64,000 nucleotides of DNA from Isoetes taiwanensis. Taxonomy: Eukaryota > Streptophyta > Lycopodiopsida > Isoetales > Isoetaceae. The DNA is taken from contig JAJEKV010000075.1 in the NCBI GenBank assembly GCA_021234155.1, positions 3,691,720 through 3,755,719 on the forward strand, in the 5' to 3' direction. The notes below the pieces were generated by a model. It had not been told where the DNA came from and did not search any database. It saw only the letters and a list, made by a program, of their open reading frames with translations. Position 1 is the stretch's first letter; each line of letters starts with the position of its first letter. The translations under genes were made by a program, and so were the position numbers. Positions 12,035 to 23,912 of this stretch are shown here, piece after piece.

Positions 12035-12470
12035 CCTCCCGTGGAAACCCTTCCAAATTTCCATGGAAACCCTTCCGGTTTTCCATGGAAACCCTTCCGG
12101 CTTTCATTGGAAACCCTTCCTAATTTCCATGGAAGCCCTTCCCAATTTCCATGTTTGGAAAATAGGAAGGGTCTCCATGGAAAACCGGACGGGTTTCCTA
12201 TTTTGAAAACTGGAAGGGTTTCCATGGAAAATGGGAAAGGTTTCCACGGTTTTTTTTTAATATTTTTTATTTTGACACGTGACGGCCTTTATGGACCACG
12301 CCTTTCAAGACGGACGCCGCCCATTAATGGGGCATGCTCATAAATATGCACTCCACCCAAGAATTCAAAATTTAATTCAAATGGAAACCCTTCCTATTAT
12401 CCATGGCATTGGAAAATAGGAAGGGTTTCCACAAATGGGGGAAAATAGGAAGGGTTTCCACACCCGATCA
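12035..12470. repeat. Fold-back repeat built from GGAAACCCTTCC units
   Basis: About five units of CCATGGAAACCCTTCC at 12035-12140 are followed by inverted units GGAAGGGTTTCC at 12160-12255. After a 120 bp spacer there is another inverted set at 12380-12470. The left and right sets can pair, so the stretch is a large imperfect palindrome. A shorter copy lies at 21376-21475. Confidence 0.75.
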
Positions 12471-12481
12471 AAAAATTTCTA

Positions 12482-12993
12482 AGGGTTCATGCTCTTCTTG
12501 TTCCGCCATTGCATCCTCCTTATGGATCCGGGGCTTGATGCATTTGAACGATGCGAGGAGGATGCTTCTACAGATTCATCACTATATGATTCCGACGAAA
12601 CTGTAAGTGATTTTGCTTAATGTTGCAAGTTTTGAGGATTTACACGATGAAGACAATGCAAGATCAAATGTGGAGTATGATCCCTTGGAAGAGGAACCTT
12701 ACATTCAACTATTTCCTCCTATTCTTGTGATTGCCTCAGCCGAGGGCTACGTTTTTAACGAAGGTTCATACTATTTGATGGTGCATTGTGTCCAAAGTTC
12801 CGTCCATCCCTCTATTCAAGACATCTTCCAAGTAGATCCTAATTTTCGTGCGGGGTATGTTCGCCAAACACAAAAGCCCCGAGATACACAAATCATAACG
12901 AGGTGGTCGAGCTTTCAGGAAAAGTTGCAAGTCCATACAGAATCTCGTCTCCTCATGCGCTTGACAACAACCACCTCTCCACGCTGGAGGTAG
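12482..12993 (+). other. Coding-like fragment of unknown family
   Basis: One frame gives an acidic segment (DAFERCEEDASTDSSLYDSDET) ending in a strong donor-like ACT|GTAAGTG at 12600-12606. The frame at 12607-12993 reads about 128 codons, including EDLHDEDNARSNVEYDPLEE. Composition looks protein-like, but I recognise no domain and the splice structure is unclear. It may be a decayed nuclear-protein gene. Confidence 0.25.
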
Positions 12994-13361
12994 GCCAAGG
13001 GGAGGAACAAGCATACGTTTGAAGTTTCCCGGGGATGAAGAAATTTAGAAACGATGTCTCTACAATGCTGTTCTACTAATTTCTGTTGCATAACCATTGT
13101 CTGTGTTAAATATTATTGCATCGTACAAGCAAGAGACCAAAAGAAAAAAAGAAACAAACTCAAGTAAATGATAAATGTAAACAAGAAAGAACAAACTTAA
13201 GTATTTGACAAATGTGACAAGTGTTTTGATACATATAAGTCATCAACCCCTTGGCTTGTTAAGAGACAGCCAAAGTGCATACAATAACGCAATAGCAGAG
13301 GAGAGAACTTGTCGCTCTCCTCTTGGAAGGTCGTTAAACGGGAAATCATATCTGGCAATTT

Positions 13362-13916
<555 letters not shown>

Positions 13917-13969
13917 ACGATTATTAGAGAACCAAATAAGATTTGACGGGAAGCCATAGGTAGCTAATG

Positions 13970-14125
13970 TTTGGTTGCATGGTGCCCCGGGGGTTTCACC
14001 ATTGAAACCCCGTATGACCCAAGAGCATGACTGGGTAGGGGTTTTTTTGAACTTGAGACGTCCGTATATGGACTGCTGCTTCATACGGTCGACCACCATT
14101 CCCCCCGTAGGTGGTCGAGAAGGGG
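13970..14125 (+). repeat. Dispersed GC-rich repeat (CCCCGGGGGTTTCACC family), copy 1
   Basis: Contains GGTGCCCCGGGGGTTTCACC, then AAACCCCGTATG and GGGTAGGGGTTTTT. Related copies lie at 17985-18200, 22005-22165 and 24960-25105. Confidence 0.55.
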
Positions 14126-14744
14126 GAGTTGGGCGGGAAGGTCCAATCCGTAGCATCTACGTTAGGGCCTATTCCAACTCCGAATGCTTTGAAGAACCGA
14201 GGCGCCACCAGAATGGACAATTGAAGTCGCTGGATTTCGGCCAAGAAAGAAATATTCTGTCAAAAACTCCTGGATCAAGATAACCTTAAAGAACAAATTT
14301 ACGAGGTTAGAATCCAAACTTCTTGCTTATTTGCTTGCCATTGTTAGGATATCTCGATGCCAAAGTGGATGGTGTGTTAATTTTTATTGCATTTGTATCT
14401 AGACTTTGGTAATGAAATAACTTATTCTTCCTGCCTGAAACCGGACTAAAAGCTTCTTGATCACCTTGATCTGCCTTGTCTCACTTAATAATCTAGTGTT
14501 CATTTGATGGAGAATTAATTGGTAAGTGGTCATCTCTATTTTTCGCATTCATGGAAAAAACCCTGATCTTGAGTGTGCTTTGGCGGGTGCTTTGGCAGGA
14601 GGAGCTCCAGAGACCTCAAATTTTTCATAGATCTTTCTAGTTTATCTTTGGTAAATGTCATATATTTTTGGTATTTCAAGTCTTTCAAGTAAGTTATTAA
14701 TTCCTAACGGGTTCCTAACTCTTTCTTTGGGTTACTTGTAGCAA

Positions 14745-16316
14745 ATGGCATTCAAACAAATATCATTGTATGTGCAATTGACGGGACCGAAGTGCTCCGA
14801 GGTTGGTTTTGTCAAAGTCAAGCAAAATGCAACGTATCTTAGATGTAAGAAAAGCTATTAACTTGGATGAGATTGATGGCTTGGAGGGACACGAGTTTGT
14901 GTTTTTGGGTGAAAGGAAGCTTCCTTTGTCAACAAGGCAAGAGGAAAGGTACAAAGTTACAAATGAGGAGGTGTTTGTTCGTGTGACTGAAACTCAAGAA
15001 GATGTGCAGCCCTTGAAGAGAAGACGTCTCGTGCTTAATGAGCTGGAAGAAGAAGAAAATGTGGCTGCCATTGAGGTTGCAGATCAGACCCCAGCCAGCC
15101 AAGAGAAGGCAAGTTTGAGTGTGGGGAGTGTCGAGTTTGAAGGTAGGTTGCAATCCAAATTTGCATCAAGGGCTGATACATGTAGGTGGATTCACACCTT
15201 TAGGAAGTACAAGATGAAAATGCAAATTCAGGGTAAGAAAGATCGGTTTGATCTCATGTCTTATGATGCCAACGGAGTTGGAGTGTTTAGCATTTGGTGC
15301 GGATGAGCTGATTGTGGAAGCATTGGAGGCAGGACTCAAGCATGCATCTGAATTATGTGTACGAGTAGGAATCACTTGTGAGGAAAGTGGAGAGGATACT
15401 TGGTGGAGCAAACCTTGGAAGCACGAAGATTTCTTCAACAAAGACTACTTTAAGGAATTAGACACAACCACGGTTGGAGATGAGTCAGATGAGGTGAATT
15501 TAGAATAAGAGAATGATGGTATTCCAGCAGTCAGTAATGACTTGCCCAATGAGTTTACAGCAGAATTAGAGCTAAGACATGCCTTTGACTCCATGTTAGA
15601 CGAGATAGAGGCGCCATTGACCAAAAAAATTGAAAGAAATGTAATGCTTGATAATAAGATTATGTGCAAAGGTACTTTGGTCAGCCAACTGAATGGTAAT
15701 CCATGGCTGTCTAAGGACAGATTGACAAAGGTCAAGCAGCAGTCTCTTATAAGCCTCGAGAGCAAGTTCATAAATGCAGCAACCTCCCTTGGTATTGGGT
15801 CAGATTGTGCAATCTTCTTTGAGATGGATTCCAACAGCAAGAAGGAGCTAAGAAACAGAAATAAGAATGACGTGAAGCAAGTTTCATGGTATTTGGGAAG
15901 AGTTCTTAGTATGCGCAAGAAACTTGGGAGAGGATGGAAAGAAACTAGGGAGCCAGTTGATTTGGTTAGCAGACCATCATACTCCATAGACCTTAATTTG
16001 GCTTGGTATAATGAGCATAAGACAAGCAGGAGGCCGTGGTACAGTTTTGATCTATCAGATAGTCAATCAATCTCATTAGACTCTGTAATAGCACTAGCAT
16101 CTTTAACTTACAACCCAGATAATGGTAGATACCAGCTTGATGATCATGATAGGTTGCAATTTGATAAGTTTTTGGCTGATCAGAAAAAAGGTCTCTATTG
16201 TCTTGATTGCTATTTTGTTTATCTCTATTTTGTGATTGGCTTCATTTCATTGCTAACTTTTGCCTCACAAAATCATGTTTACTGCAGGAAACAAAGGCAA
16301 GGCCAAGCTAGTTTGA
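14745..16316 (+). pseudogene. Broken gene of unrecognised family, about 500 residues
   Basis: An ATG at 14745 opens MAFKQISLYVQLTGPKCSEV. A one-base shift near 14830 leads into DVRKAINLDEIDGLEGHEFVFLGERKL, a compact segment reminiscent of a ubiquitin-like fold (inference). A second shift near 15288, apparently one extra T, leads into ELIVEALEAGLKHASELC. A TAA at 15506 interrupts the same frame, which then continues with NEFTAELELRHAFDSMLDE. A 97 bp GT-AG intron (16191-16287) joins FLADQKK to GNKGKAKLV-stop at 16314-16316. Between the lesions the reading is long and protein-like, with a KRRRLVLNELEEEEN charged patch that could be a nuclear signal. I know no family with this order. Three lesions make it a pseudogene here; intact homologues are expected. 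Confidence 0.6.
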
Positions 16317-17097
16317 AGATGGTGGTTCAGGGGCTTATTCACGGGTTTCAGTGAGTCAAGTATGTTATACAGGTGTGAAATACAGTTTATGGACAGTTTA
16401 TATCAAACAAAACTTGTGGCATATTTGGTTTTAAGACGTATTTGAAAATAGTCTCCATTAGATGGTATACTCCACTACCTTAGATTTAGGTTGCAAGGTT
16501 TAAAAATGGTGCTTTTGGCATATATACTCTTCATATGAAAGGCATTGGCATTGTATCTGCTCTGAATCAGGGTTTTAATTTCTGAATTGTTATCTTTTGA
16601 GTGGAAGCATCGGTTTAATGTGTATCTTTTGATGCGAAATGTGAAATATATCTATGTTTAATGTGAAATATGTATCTTTTGTACCTGCTCTGATTTTTAA
16701 AGTGTTGTGTATCTGCATGTTGTGTATCTGCATGTTGTGTATCTGCATGTTGTTTTTAAAGTGCATTTTGGTTTTAAAAATTGTGGCATATTTGATTTGA
16801 TCAGGACTCGATTTGAAAACTTGTCTGCATGTTATGAATAAGATCAGGGCTTGTTCTTACTGAAAAATTGGACATACTCCACGAATCTGATCAATAGACT
16901 TCATATATTATGAAAAAGCACTATTACATATTCATAAAAGCTGGAGTTTTACAAAAAAACCTGTTTACATCAAAGCTTGCATCTGTTTACAAAAAAGCTT
17001 TGAGTTTTTAAGACAAAAACTTGAACTTTACATTCCTTGCAGCCGATATACAGCCGAGACAAGAGTAAGAGCTAAATCTAAGAGTAAGAGCCGAAAT
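16317..17097. other. AT-rich spacer with a short tandem repeat
   Basis: No ORF of note. Three tandem copies of a 15 bp unit (GCATGTTGTGTATCT) occur near 16705-16750. Confidence 0.5.
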
Positions 17098-17400
17098 CTA
17101 AGAGTTAAGAGCCAGATTCACTGCATTAAGAGTAGTGTAATCAGCAGGGGGCATTTTCAGGTCCACACGGAGGTAAATGCAATCAGCCTCCATTGTCAGC
17201 ATAAGAAAGCGCTCATCAGCATACCCAACTCGATCAATCCACTTCTGGACTTTCTCTGAAACTGTAGCTCCTTGCTCCATTAATCGCACTACCTCCAAGC
17301 AAGAGAACTTGGCAACACAGGTCATCTGCATGCCCGGATGGCTAGAAGAGGATGACTCTTCAGCCCGGGGCTTCTTGGCTGTGTACTTCAGCCTCGCCAT
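17098..17400 (-). CDS. Small hypothetical protein with histone-H3-tail-like start
   Basis: A complete 100-codon ORF runs from ATG at 17400 to TAG. A TATA box (CTATATATAG, 17518-17527) lies about 120 bases upstream on the same strand, so promoter and ORF spacing look genuine. The protein starts MARLKYTAKKPRAEESSSSS, which resembles the histone H3 tail start MARTKQTARKS. The remainder (ATVSEKVQKWIDRVGYADE, then MEADCIYLRVDLKMPP) has no histone fold and no domain I recognise. The last residues are NLALNS. The flanks hold a dispersed repeat, so it could be a gene of a non-autonomous element rather than a host gene. I chose the first ATG because it gives the only tidy frame. Confidence 0.5.
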   Translation of the reverse strand: MARLKYTAKKPRAEESSSSSHPGMQMTCVAKFSCLEVVRLMEQGATVSEKVQKWIDRVGYADERFLMLTMEADCIYLRVDLKMPPADYTTLNAVNLALNS

Positions 17401-17517
17401 ATCAGAAATAGAAGAAAGACAACGGAATGGGAGCGGAATTTTGAAGGATGAAAGCTGGAAACGGACTGGAAGCGGGACTGGAGTGGAAGACGAATGGCCA
17501 AGGAAAAAATGAAGGGA

Positions 17518-17527
17518 CTATATATAG
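17518..17527 (-). promoter_or_regulatory. TATA box of the small ORF
   Basis: CTATATATAG lies about 120 bases before the ATG of the 100-codon ORF on the minus strand. The intervening leader is pyrimidine-rich, as in many plant 5' UTRs. Confidence 0.45.
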
Positions 17528-17984
17528 GACAGTTGCTATGGGTCGAATCAACCATTATGGTTGGAATTATGCTGCATGCCTCAAAAGTCGAGCCAACCAT
17601 AATAGTTTTAGATTATTCATTTCTTACCATAGACCGTAATAGTCTTAGAACATAATAGTTTAGAACATTCAATAATAGTCTTAGAACATTCATCTATATG
17701 GGTGCCCTATGGGTGTAGTCTATTATAGATGTATAAACCATGATGTTATTCTCCTTAGCATGAATTTCATGTATTGTTATTACCATGTATTGTCCCCGTA
17801 TTGTCCCGTATTAAGGGCAAGGCCTCCTAAATACGTGTTCAAAATTGCAAATGCTCCTTAGAATTACCCTTGTAATGTCGCATGCATGTAAGAACCGCAG
17901 GGAAATGCGAGAAATAGATGCGAGAAATGTCAATTAAAAACATTTTGAAATTTTATTTATTCTGTACATAGGGGTAGGGTGCAC

Positions 17985-18200
17985 AAACACAAACTCAAGT
18001 ACAAGATCGGGTAGGGGTATGTAAAAACTAGGATCGTCCGAAAGTACATCTACAGAAAGGGGCTTGGAAACTGGCTTTTCCTATTTACGTATGTAGGGGT
18101 TTTCCACCTCCAAAAAGTCGTATACAGGGGTTTTCTCTGGACCCCTTGCACACATATGTGGTATCCCCATATGCCTAGGTGAAACCCCCAGGCATGGTGC
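17985..18200 (-). repeat. Dispersed GC-rich repeat, copy 2
   Basis: Inverted relative to copy 1: ends GGTGAAACCCCCAGGCATGG and contains two CCCCTGTATAC-type motifs when read on the minus strand. Confidence 0.55.
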
Positions 18201-18874
18201 TTCAAATTGTTCACATCAGCATTTCATATTTTCTGTAAAGAATCAAAAGAACTTAATACTAGGAAAGCATTGCTGAGCTAAATATCTCGGTAGTGTTGCT
18301 GGCAAGAGTGTTTTAGTAGCTAAAATGCTGGTCATAATAAATTACAGAATGAGATATTTATGCTTGATTACCGTAAAATTGCTGAAAGGGAAGATCCAGC
18401 AAGTTAGAGCACCAACTTACCCGTTAACTAAATCGCTATTGAAAGAGGGCTGCAACAAGAAAAAGAAGAGATACTCAGAAATACTCAGGTTTGCCTCGAC
18501 AACTGTGAGTTTAAAGAAAACTAGGGGAAGTTTTATAAACACATTATTTCTGATATCCGCTGCCTGATTTCACAGATTTTTAATGAGCAACACAAGCAAG
18601 CAAGTGGCAAGATCAATAAACATGATTGCTTTGCAATTAGAAGATACAAGCACATCTAACTAATTTCTCTAAATGATTAGCATGATGATACTCAAAACTT
18701 AGCTCTTTAGCCACACTGATACATCTTTGGTTAAGACATGTCTATCCCCTGTTGAAATTTCCATTTCTTCTAGAGTTCCAATAGCAAACAAAGATATGCA
18801 TGTATAACAGTTCCCGGGAACGCCACAGCAGATACATGCTTAATAATATTTAAACATCAAGTTAAATGCTTTAC

Positions 18875-19013
18875 CTGAACCATATCTGTTAAAAAATCGA
18901 AGGGCTCCTTAAAGTCCAGGATAGAAGACGCAGGGCACAATATCTTACGACCTAGCCCTTGAGCCCGAGCAGCCCAAAATGAAAGAATCATCTTTAGGGT
19001 TAAGAGGGCTTGC
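18875..19013 (-). CDS. Orphan exon, unknown gene
   Basis: A 139 bp open segment is bounded by TTTCCAG on its 5' side and CAG|GTAAAG on its 3' side, matching plant splice consensus. It encodes QALLTLKMILSFWAARAQ, then GLGRKILCPASSILDFKEP and FDFLTDMVQ, which looks like a helical protein. I do not recognise the family. It may belong with the open segments at 22.6-22.9 and 23.8-23.9 kb on the same strand, but that is inference. Confidence 0.4.
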
Positions 19014-19494
19014 CTGGAAATATTCTACAACTGCTGTTATCCTGGTCGGAGATGTGAAAGCAATTACCGAGTAAGAATTTTGTGTCTGCTCCACAGCTAC
19101 GATCGGACACCAAATACGTTGAGCTCCTTCTGTTTGGTATGGGCCAATCTATAGGCGTAATGTTCTGGTGTTGTAAATAGAATAAAGGCAGCAATAGAAA
19201 AGATGGAGTCCAAGATGTTCTTCAGATGCATCAAACTTAGATTGGATGTGAAAGATCATAATATCTAGAAGGATGATCCCTTACACACAACTACAGATCA
19301 TGAGGAGCGCCTACAGATCGACCAAGATTGACTGCTTAATTCTCACTTGCGGGAAAGAAATCGCCGGAACAAGAGTAAGAAAAAAAAATCCCTTTCTCCT
19401 TTCTCTAAAAAGCTTTTAAGAATAGCCGTAGGAATTAATATGCAAGAATTAATTAGCCGTGGATATCTCTTCCCCAAAAAATAATCTATTTATA

Positions 19495-19523
19495 CTAGTA
19501 ATGGTGCCCAGCATTGCTGGGCA
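19495..19523 (-). mobile_element. Helitron 3' terminus (minus)
   Basis: On the minus strand the hairpin TGCCCAGCAATGCTGGGCA is followed by six bases, CTAG and T. It is the same arrangement as at 7485-7512 with an almost identical hairpin, so both ends probably belong to one Helitron family. Confidence 0.5.
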
Positions 19524-19544
19524 TAAATTAGGAATCTGTGCGGA

Positions 19545-21225
19545 CAAAAACCTATTCATTCTACCATTTTTTCATTCTCTCTTTTTTTCTTTTTTTAATC
19601 CTCTTGTCCCTCCCTTTACCTTTCCTTTCCCCTTCCCCTTTTTCCCTTTCTCTTTTTTTTCTGATGGGCTTTTTTCCTTTCTTTTTTATCTTTCCCCAGC
19701 TCTTTCTATTTTTCCCTTTGTTTTTTCCCTTCCTTTTCCTTTTCCTATTCCTTTTCTCTTTCCCGTTTCCCATGCATTTTTTTTCGTTCTCTTTTGCTCA
19801 CCTTTATATGTGCTCTTTTTCTTCCTTTCCCCACCCTCTTCCTCTTGATCACGTGCCCTTTTTTCCATCTCTTTTCCTATTTCCCTCTCCCCTTTTCCTC
19901 GTGCCCTTTTTCAACTTTACATTCCCTTTTCTGCTTCCCTTGTCCTTTCAACTTTACATTCTCTTTTCATCCTTTCCCCACCCTTTCGCTTTTCCCCCTG
20001 CCCTTTTTCCCTTTCCTTTCCCTTCCCGCTTCCTTTTCCCTTTCCCTTTCCCTTTCCCTTTCCCTTTCCCTTTCTCTTTTCATATGCCTCTTTCTATTCC
20101 CTTTTCTCAACTTTTTTTATGTGCCTCTTTGCCTTCTTTCCCCATCCTCCTTCCACTTTTTGCCTTTCCAATTTCTCCTTTCCTGTTTTTCTTGTTACTT
20201 TTCCCTTTCGCATGCTCTTTTTCCCTTTCTTTTTCCCCTTTACTCACCCTTTTCTTCCTCCCTTTTGTCCATGCCCTTTTCCCCTTCCTCCTTTTCTGTT
20301 CCTTGTTCCTTACCCTTTGCCTCTTCTACTTTTCCACCACCCTTTTCCTCCTTTTTCCATCTTTTTCCTCTCCCTTTTTCTAGATGCTCTTTTTGCTTCC
20401 CTTTTCCTCTTTCTTCACCCTTTCTCTCTTCTCGTTTTTTCCACGCCCTTTTCCTTTTCCCCTTTTCCTCGTGCCCTTTTCCCAGATTCTCTTTTGCCCC
20501 TTTCCTCCCTCTCTTTTTCTTTTTCCTTTCCATTTCACTTTTCCCATGCGCTTTGTTTGTCCCCTTCTTCCCACCTTTTCTTATTTTCCCTTAAATTTTT
20601 CTCCTTTTCCCACCTTACTTTCTTACCCTTTTTTCGGTGCCCTTTTACCTCTCCTTTTCTGTCCCCTTTTCTATTTCTATTTCCTTTCCTTTTCCCATCT
20701 TTCCTTTTTCATCCTTTCTAATTCCTTTCTCGTCCTTCCTAGTTTTTGTTTTTTTTTCCTTTACTTCTTTTCACTTCATTTCTTTTTCACTTTTACCCTT
20801 TTTACCTTTTTCCTTCTTTCGTTCTTTTTTTCCTTTTCCCTCTATCCTTTTCTTTTTTTCCTTACCCATTTTTTTTTCTTGTTTTTGTTTCCCTTTATCT
20901 TTATTCCCTCTTCCTTTTTTCCCTTCCCCTTTTACTTTTTCCTTTCCCATTTCCCTTTTTGACTATCGGATTGAGTGAATTTTGGCCATCGGTCATTTTA
21001 TCTTCCCTTTTTCCCTTTTCTCCTTCTCTTTTTGTTTTCCCCTTCCTTACCCTTTTTTGTTCCTTTTCCTTCTTCCCCTTTTCTATTTTCCTTTTCCATT
21101 TTTTATTTTTTCATATTCTTATTTCTCCTTTTCCCTTTTCCCTTTTCCCTTTTGTCCTTTCTCTCTCACTTTTCCTTTTCCTTCTCTCCTTTTCCCTTCC
21201 CCTTTTCCTTTTTCCCTGACTGTCG
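19545..21225. repeat. 1.7 kb polypyrimidine tract (CCTTTT/TTTTCC type)
   Basis: The plus strand is almost entirely C and T for about 1.68 kb, made of irregular TTTTCC/CCCTTT units, including nine exact tandem TTTCCC hexamers near 20035-20075. Two boundaries read GACTRTCGGATTGAGTGAAT (near 20961 and 21219), about 260 bp apart, which suggests a longer tandem unit ending in that sequence. Long translations here are compositional artefacts (Phe, Ser, Pro, Leu). Tracts like this can form triplex DNA. Confidence 0.9.
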
Positions 21226-21375
21226 GATTGAGTGAATCATATTGGAGCCATGGTCAAGATGAAACTTTAGTTGAAGACACACACACATCATCTCCACCGT
21301 TGGTCAATCAAATCCTTGATCGTCCGATCTAGGGCTCCATTGAAGACACACGCTATAACATTATAATATAAGATT

Positions 21376-21475
21376 TTTTCATGGAAACCCTTCCGTGCTT
21401 CAAGATGTGGAAACCCTTCCGAATTTTGGAAATTCGGAAGGGTTTCCATATAGAAGCCCGGAAGGGGTTCCACTA
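21376..21475. repeat. Fold-back GGAAACCCTTCC repeat, second locus
   Basis: CATGGAAACCCTTCC and GTGGAAACCCTTCC are followed by inverted GGAAGGGTTTCCATA and GGAAGGGGTTCCAC, the same architecture as 12035-12470 on a smaller scale. Confidence 0.7.
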
Positions 21476-22004
21476 ATTTATTTAATAATCCCAATCGGGG
21501 GGAGATAGTGTGAACGCATGAATAATGGCCCTTCTAGCATGAAAATGACTATTAGGTCTGAATAGTATCTTATTATGAGAAGAAGGTGGATTTTCTATAT
21601 TAACCAAAGAAATTATTGTACAGAATTAAAAACAAAAATATAAATTGCTCTAATAAGCCCTAGTTATAAGTCTCACAAGGATAGTAAATGATGCATTCTA
21701 CTTAGCTTTAGTTGTAATCTACTCTATCAACTCAAATATAGTGTAAATAGGGTATAATCATGCATTGTCTAGATCCAAACAAGATCTGATATAATAGGAT
21801 GAACACATTTCTTTGAATGCGACTTGCGCCCAGGCTTTTCTGAGGGCATATCTAGAAGCATCTAGTTGTCGTTCTCGCTCGCACCAGCGACAAAGCGCAA
21901 ATTGGCTGCCCATGGCAAGCACATGGTTGGTTGGAGTGCATTGGAAGGCGGTCGCACACTAAGTGTGTCACCTGACTGGCGGGGTTGGTTAGGGTTATCG
22001 TTTA

Positions 22005-22165
22005 CTTCTGGCCCGGGGGGTTCACCTCTATATAAGGGGCATATGGCATGTGCGTGCATCAAGTCAGGAGAAACCCCTCTGTATACAGCTGACCCTCCAT
22101 AGAAACCCCTATGTATACGGTTCCATACTGTCGAAGAATCATACCCGATTCCATACTTTTACACC
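22005..22165 (+). repeat. Dispersed GC-rich repeat, copy 3
   Basis: Starts near CTGGCCCGGGGGGTTCACC and has three AAACCCCTNTGTATAC-type motifs plus TATATAAGGGG, matching copies 1, 2 and 4. Confidence 0.55.
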
Positions 22166-22552
22166 CAGTCTAAGCACTTCTTGCCCTACCCTCAACCTTA
22201 TTTTTACGTCCATTTTTCATTCATGTATCCTACCCTCTCTGAGGTATTTTTACATCCGGTCCATAAAATGTTACATCCGGTCGATTATTTAGGGTTCTTC
22301 ACGGCGCCATTTGAGTGTCTTATTTGCAATACATCGCATTCTTTCTATAAACATAGAACTATCAGACATCCATGGCTAGCATTTGAGTGTCTTATTTGCA
22401 ATACATGCACATTCTTTCTTCTTCGATATGTTCTTTCCCAGATTACGTCAAAATATATTGTATAAACATATTATGATTACATTCAAGGAAAAAACAGCCC
22501 AACATATCCACCCTGGGTTTTAACCAGGCCACAACATAGGTACCAAATACGT

Positions 22553-22876
22553 TCAACCAGTTATTCTAATCTTTCTTTTGTAAATAAAACATATAATATT
22601 TTCATTGCTAACTTTCTCGTGACAAGCAGCAAAATATTGTCCAAGTATCTCTGACAATATCAGCATACACCATACCATATATGTTTCAACATCTACTGTA
22701 GTGTTTAATAATCCAGATAACACATGAACCTGAATATGAAAAGATCTCACCAAATAGAGACCAATATTAGAGTCTTGTTCAAATGCAACAGCAGTAATAT
22801 CGTCTTGAATGCACCCGTATGCATATGACAACAATGACAAACTCAAGTAGAGAAAGCCTAGGTTACACGCACCCAA
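22553..22876 (-). other. Open segment, possible exon of an unknown gene
   Basis: 107 codons are open on the minus strand, including IQDDITAVAFEQDSNIGLY and VHVLSGLLNTTVDVETYM. The composition is protein-like, but splice limits are uncertain and no family is recognised. It lies on the same strand as the orphan exons at 18.9 and 23.8 kb. Confidence 0.3.
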
Positions 22877-22879
22877 CCA

Positions 22880-23780
22880 ATACCATAGTTAGCAAAGAAA
22901 TTGGTAACCGCGACAGCGGATGACGAGGTAAGCATTTAGACTTTCGGCTCATAAGCCCTTCAACTCTAGTTTATCAAGTATTCCAATTTTTTCAGTCAAT
23001 CATTTAACTAGAAGTTAAAGCATTACTCCACCTATTGGTTAAAAAGCATTACAATATTCTAATTCAGCCAACACATATTAGCGGATCTTAAATGTTATTT
23101 GTTGCAGCCATAGAACCACGAGGTCGCTTACCCGCGACCCATAAATGGACAAGTAAACAATCATGGATATATCTAGAATTCAACCCTTAATGAACTGTAG
23201 GGGCAAAGTCTTGTCTGTAACATTTATTGATCATTTATCAAAAGAAACTGCTCCACATCATAGTCATAACATTCTGCCCGCATCATAGTCATAACAGATG
23301 CACATAGTCATATCAATACATAACATTTGCGCAAAACCACATATCCAAAATAGGCACCATGGCATATGGGTTCAATAGCATGCCACTAGCACTACCTAGC
23401 TAACAAACCTAGCCAAAAAGGAAGGATAAAAATCTAGAAAACTAGACTACAAAAGCAACACACGACCCTTTTATTATTAAGCAAAAAAAAAGCAGAAATA
23501 GCAGACGCAGCACCTTATTAGAGCGCCTAGCTGGTCTAACTACACTAAATCTTAAGGCACTTTGCAAAGCAGGTAAAGCCACCACGCCAGATATCTATAC
23601 AATATTACAAGCAATAGCCATCTATAAGAACATTCTATAAACTACCCATTTTCGCTAAGCATAACATAATGCAAGAACAACTACCCCTAAGCAACCCCAG
23701 CCTGCCTAGCCCTTAGCACATGTAGCAGAGAAAAATATGATTGAAAATAACATCTTAGAGACATTGAAACATTATAAAAA
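22880..23780. other. AT-rich stretch without a visible gene
   Basis: No ORF or repeat family stands out except a short direct repeat of CACATCATAGTCATAAC-type sequence near 23253-23300. Confidence 0.4.
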
Positions 23781-23781
23781 C

Positions 23782-23912
23782 CTGAATAGTTTCGCCTCCA
23801 GATTTTGTGAGTAAATTTGCATGTTGTATGAGCGTAGTATCATGCCTGAGATGCCCATGAACTGCCAGCTTTAATGAATCTGCCATATTCAGTCTATCCC
23901 AGTCATCCTTTT
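23782..23912 (-). CDS. Orphan exon, unknown gene
   Basis: A 131 bp open segment is bounded by ATGCTTAG and CAG|GTTTTT. It encodes KDDWDRLNMADSLKLAVHGH, then LRHDTTLIQHANLLTKSGGE and TIQ. The codon pattern is sound, but I do not recognise the protein. A further open piece on the same strand lies near 24245-24290 (AFRLLVWLYQVTAL). Confidence 0.4.

Noticed and set aside
19538-21332. Several overlapping long open frames (up to about 280 codons) rich in Phe, Ser, Pro and Leu
   Set aside because: They result from the C/T-only composition, which rarely forms stop codons; no domain, overlapping in all plus frames.
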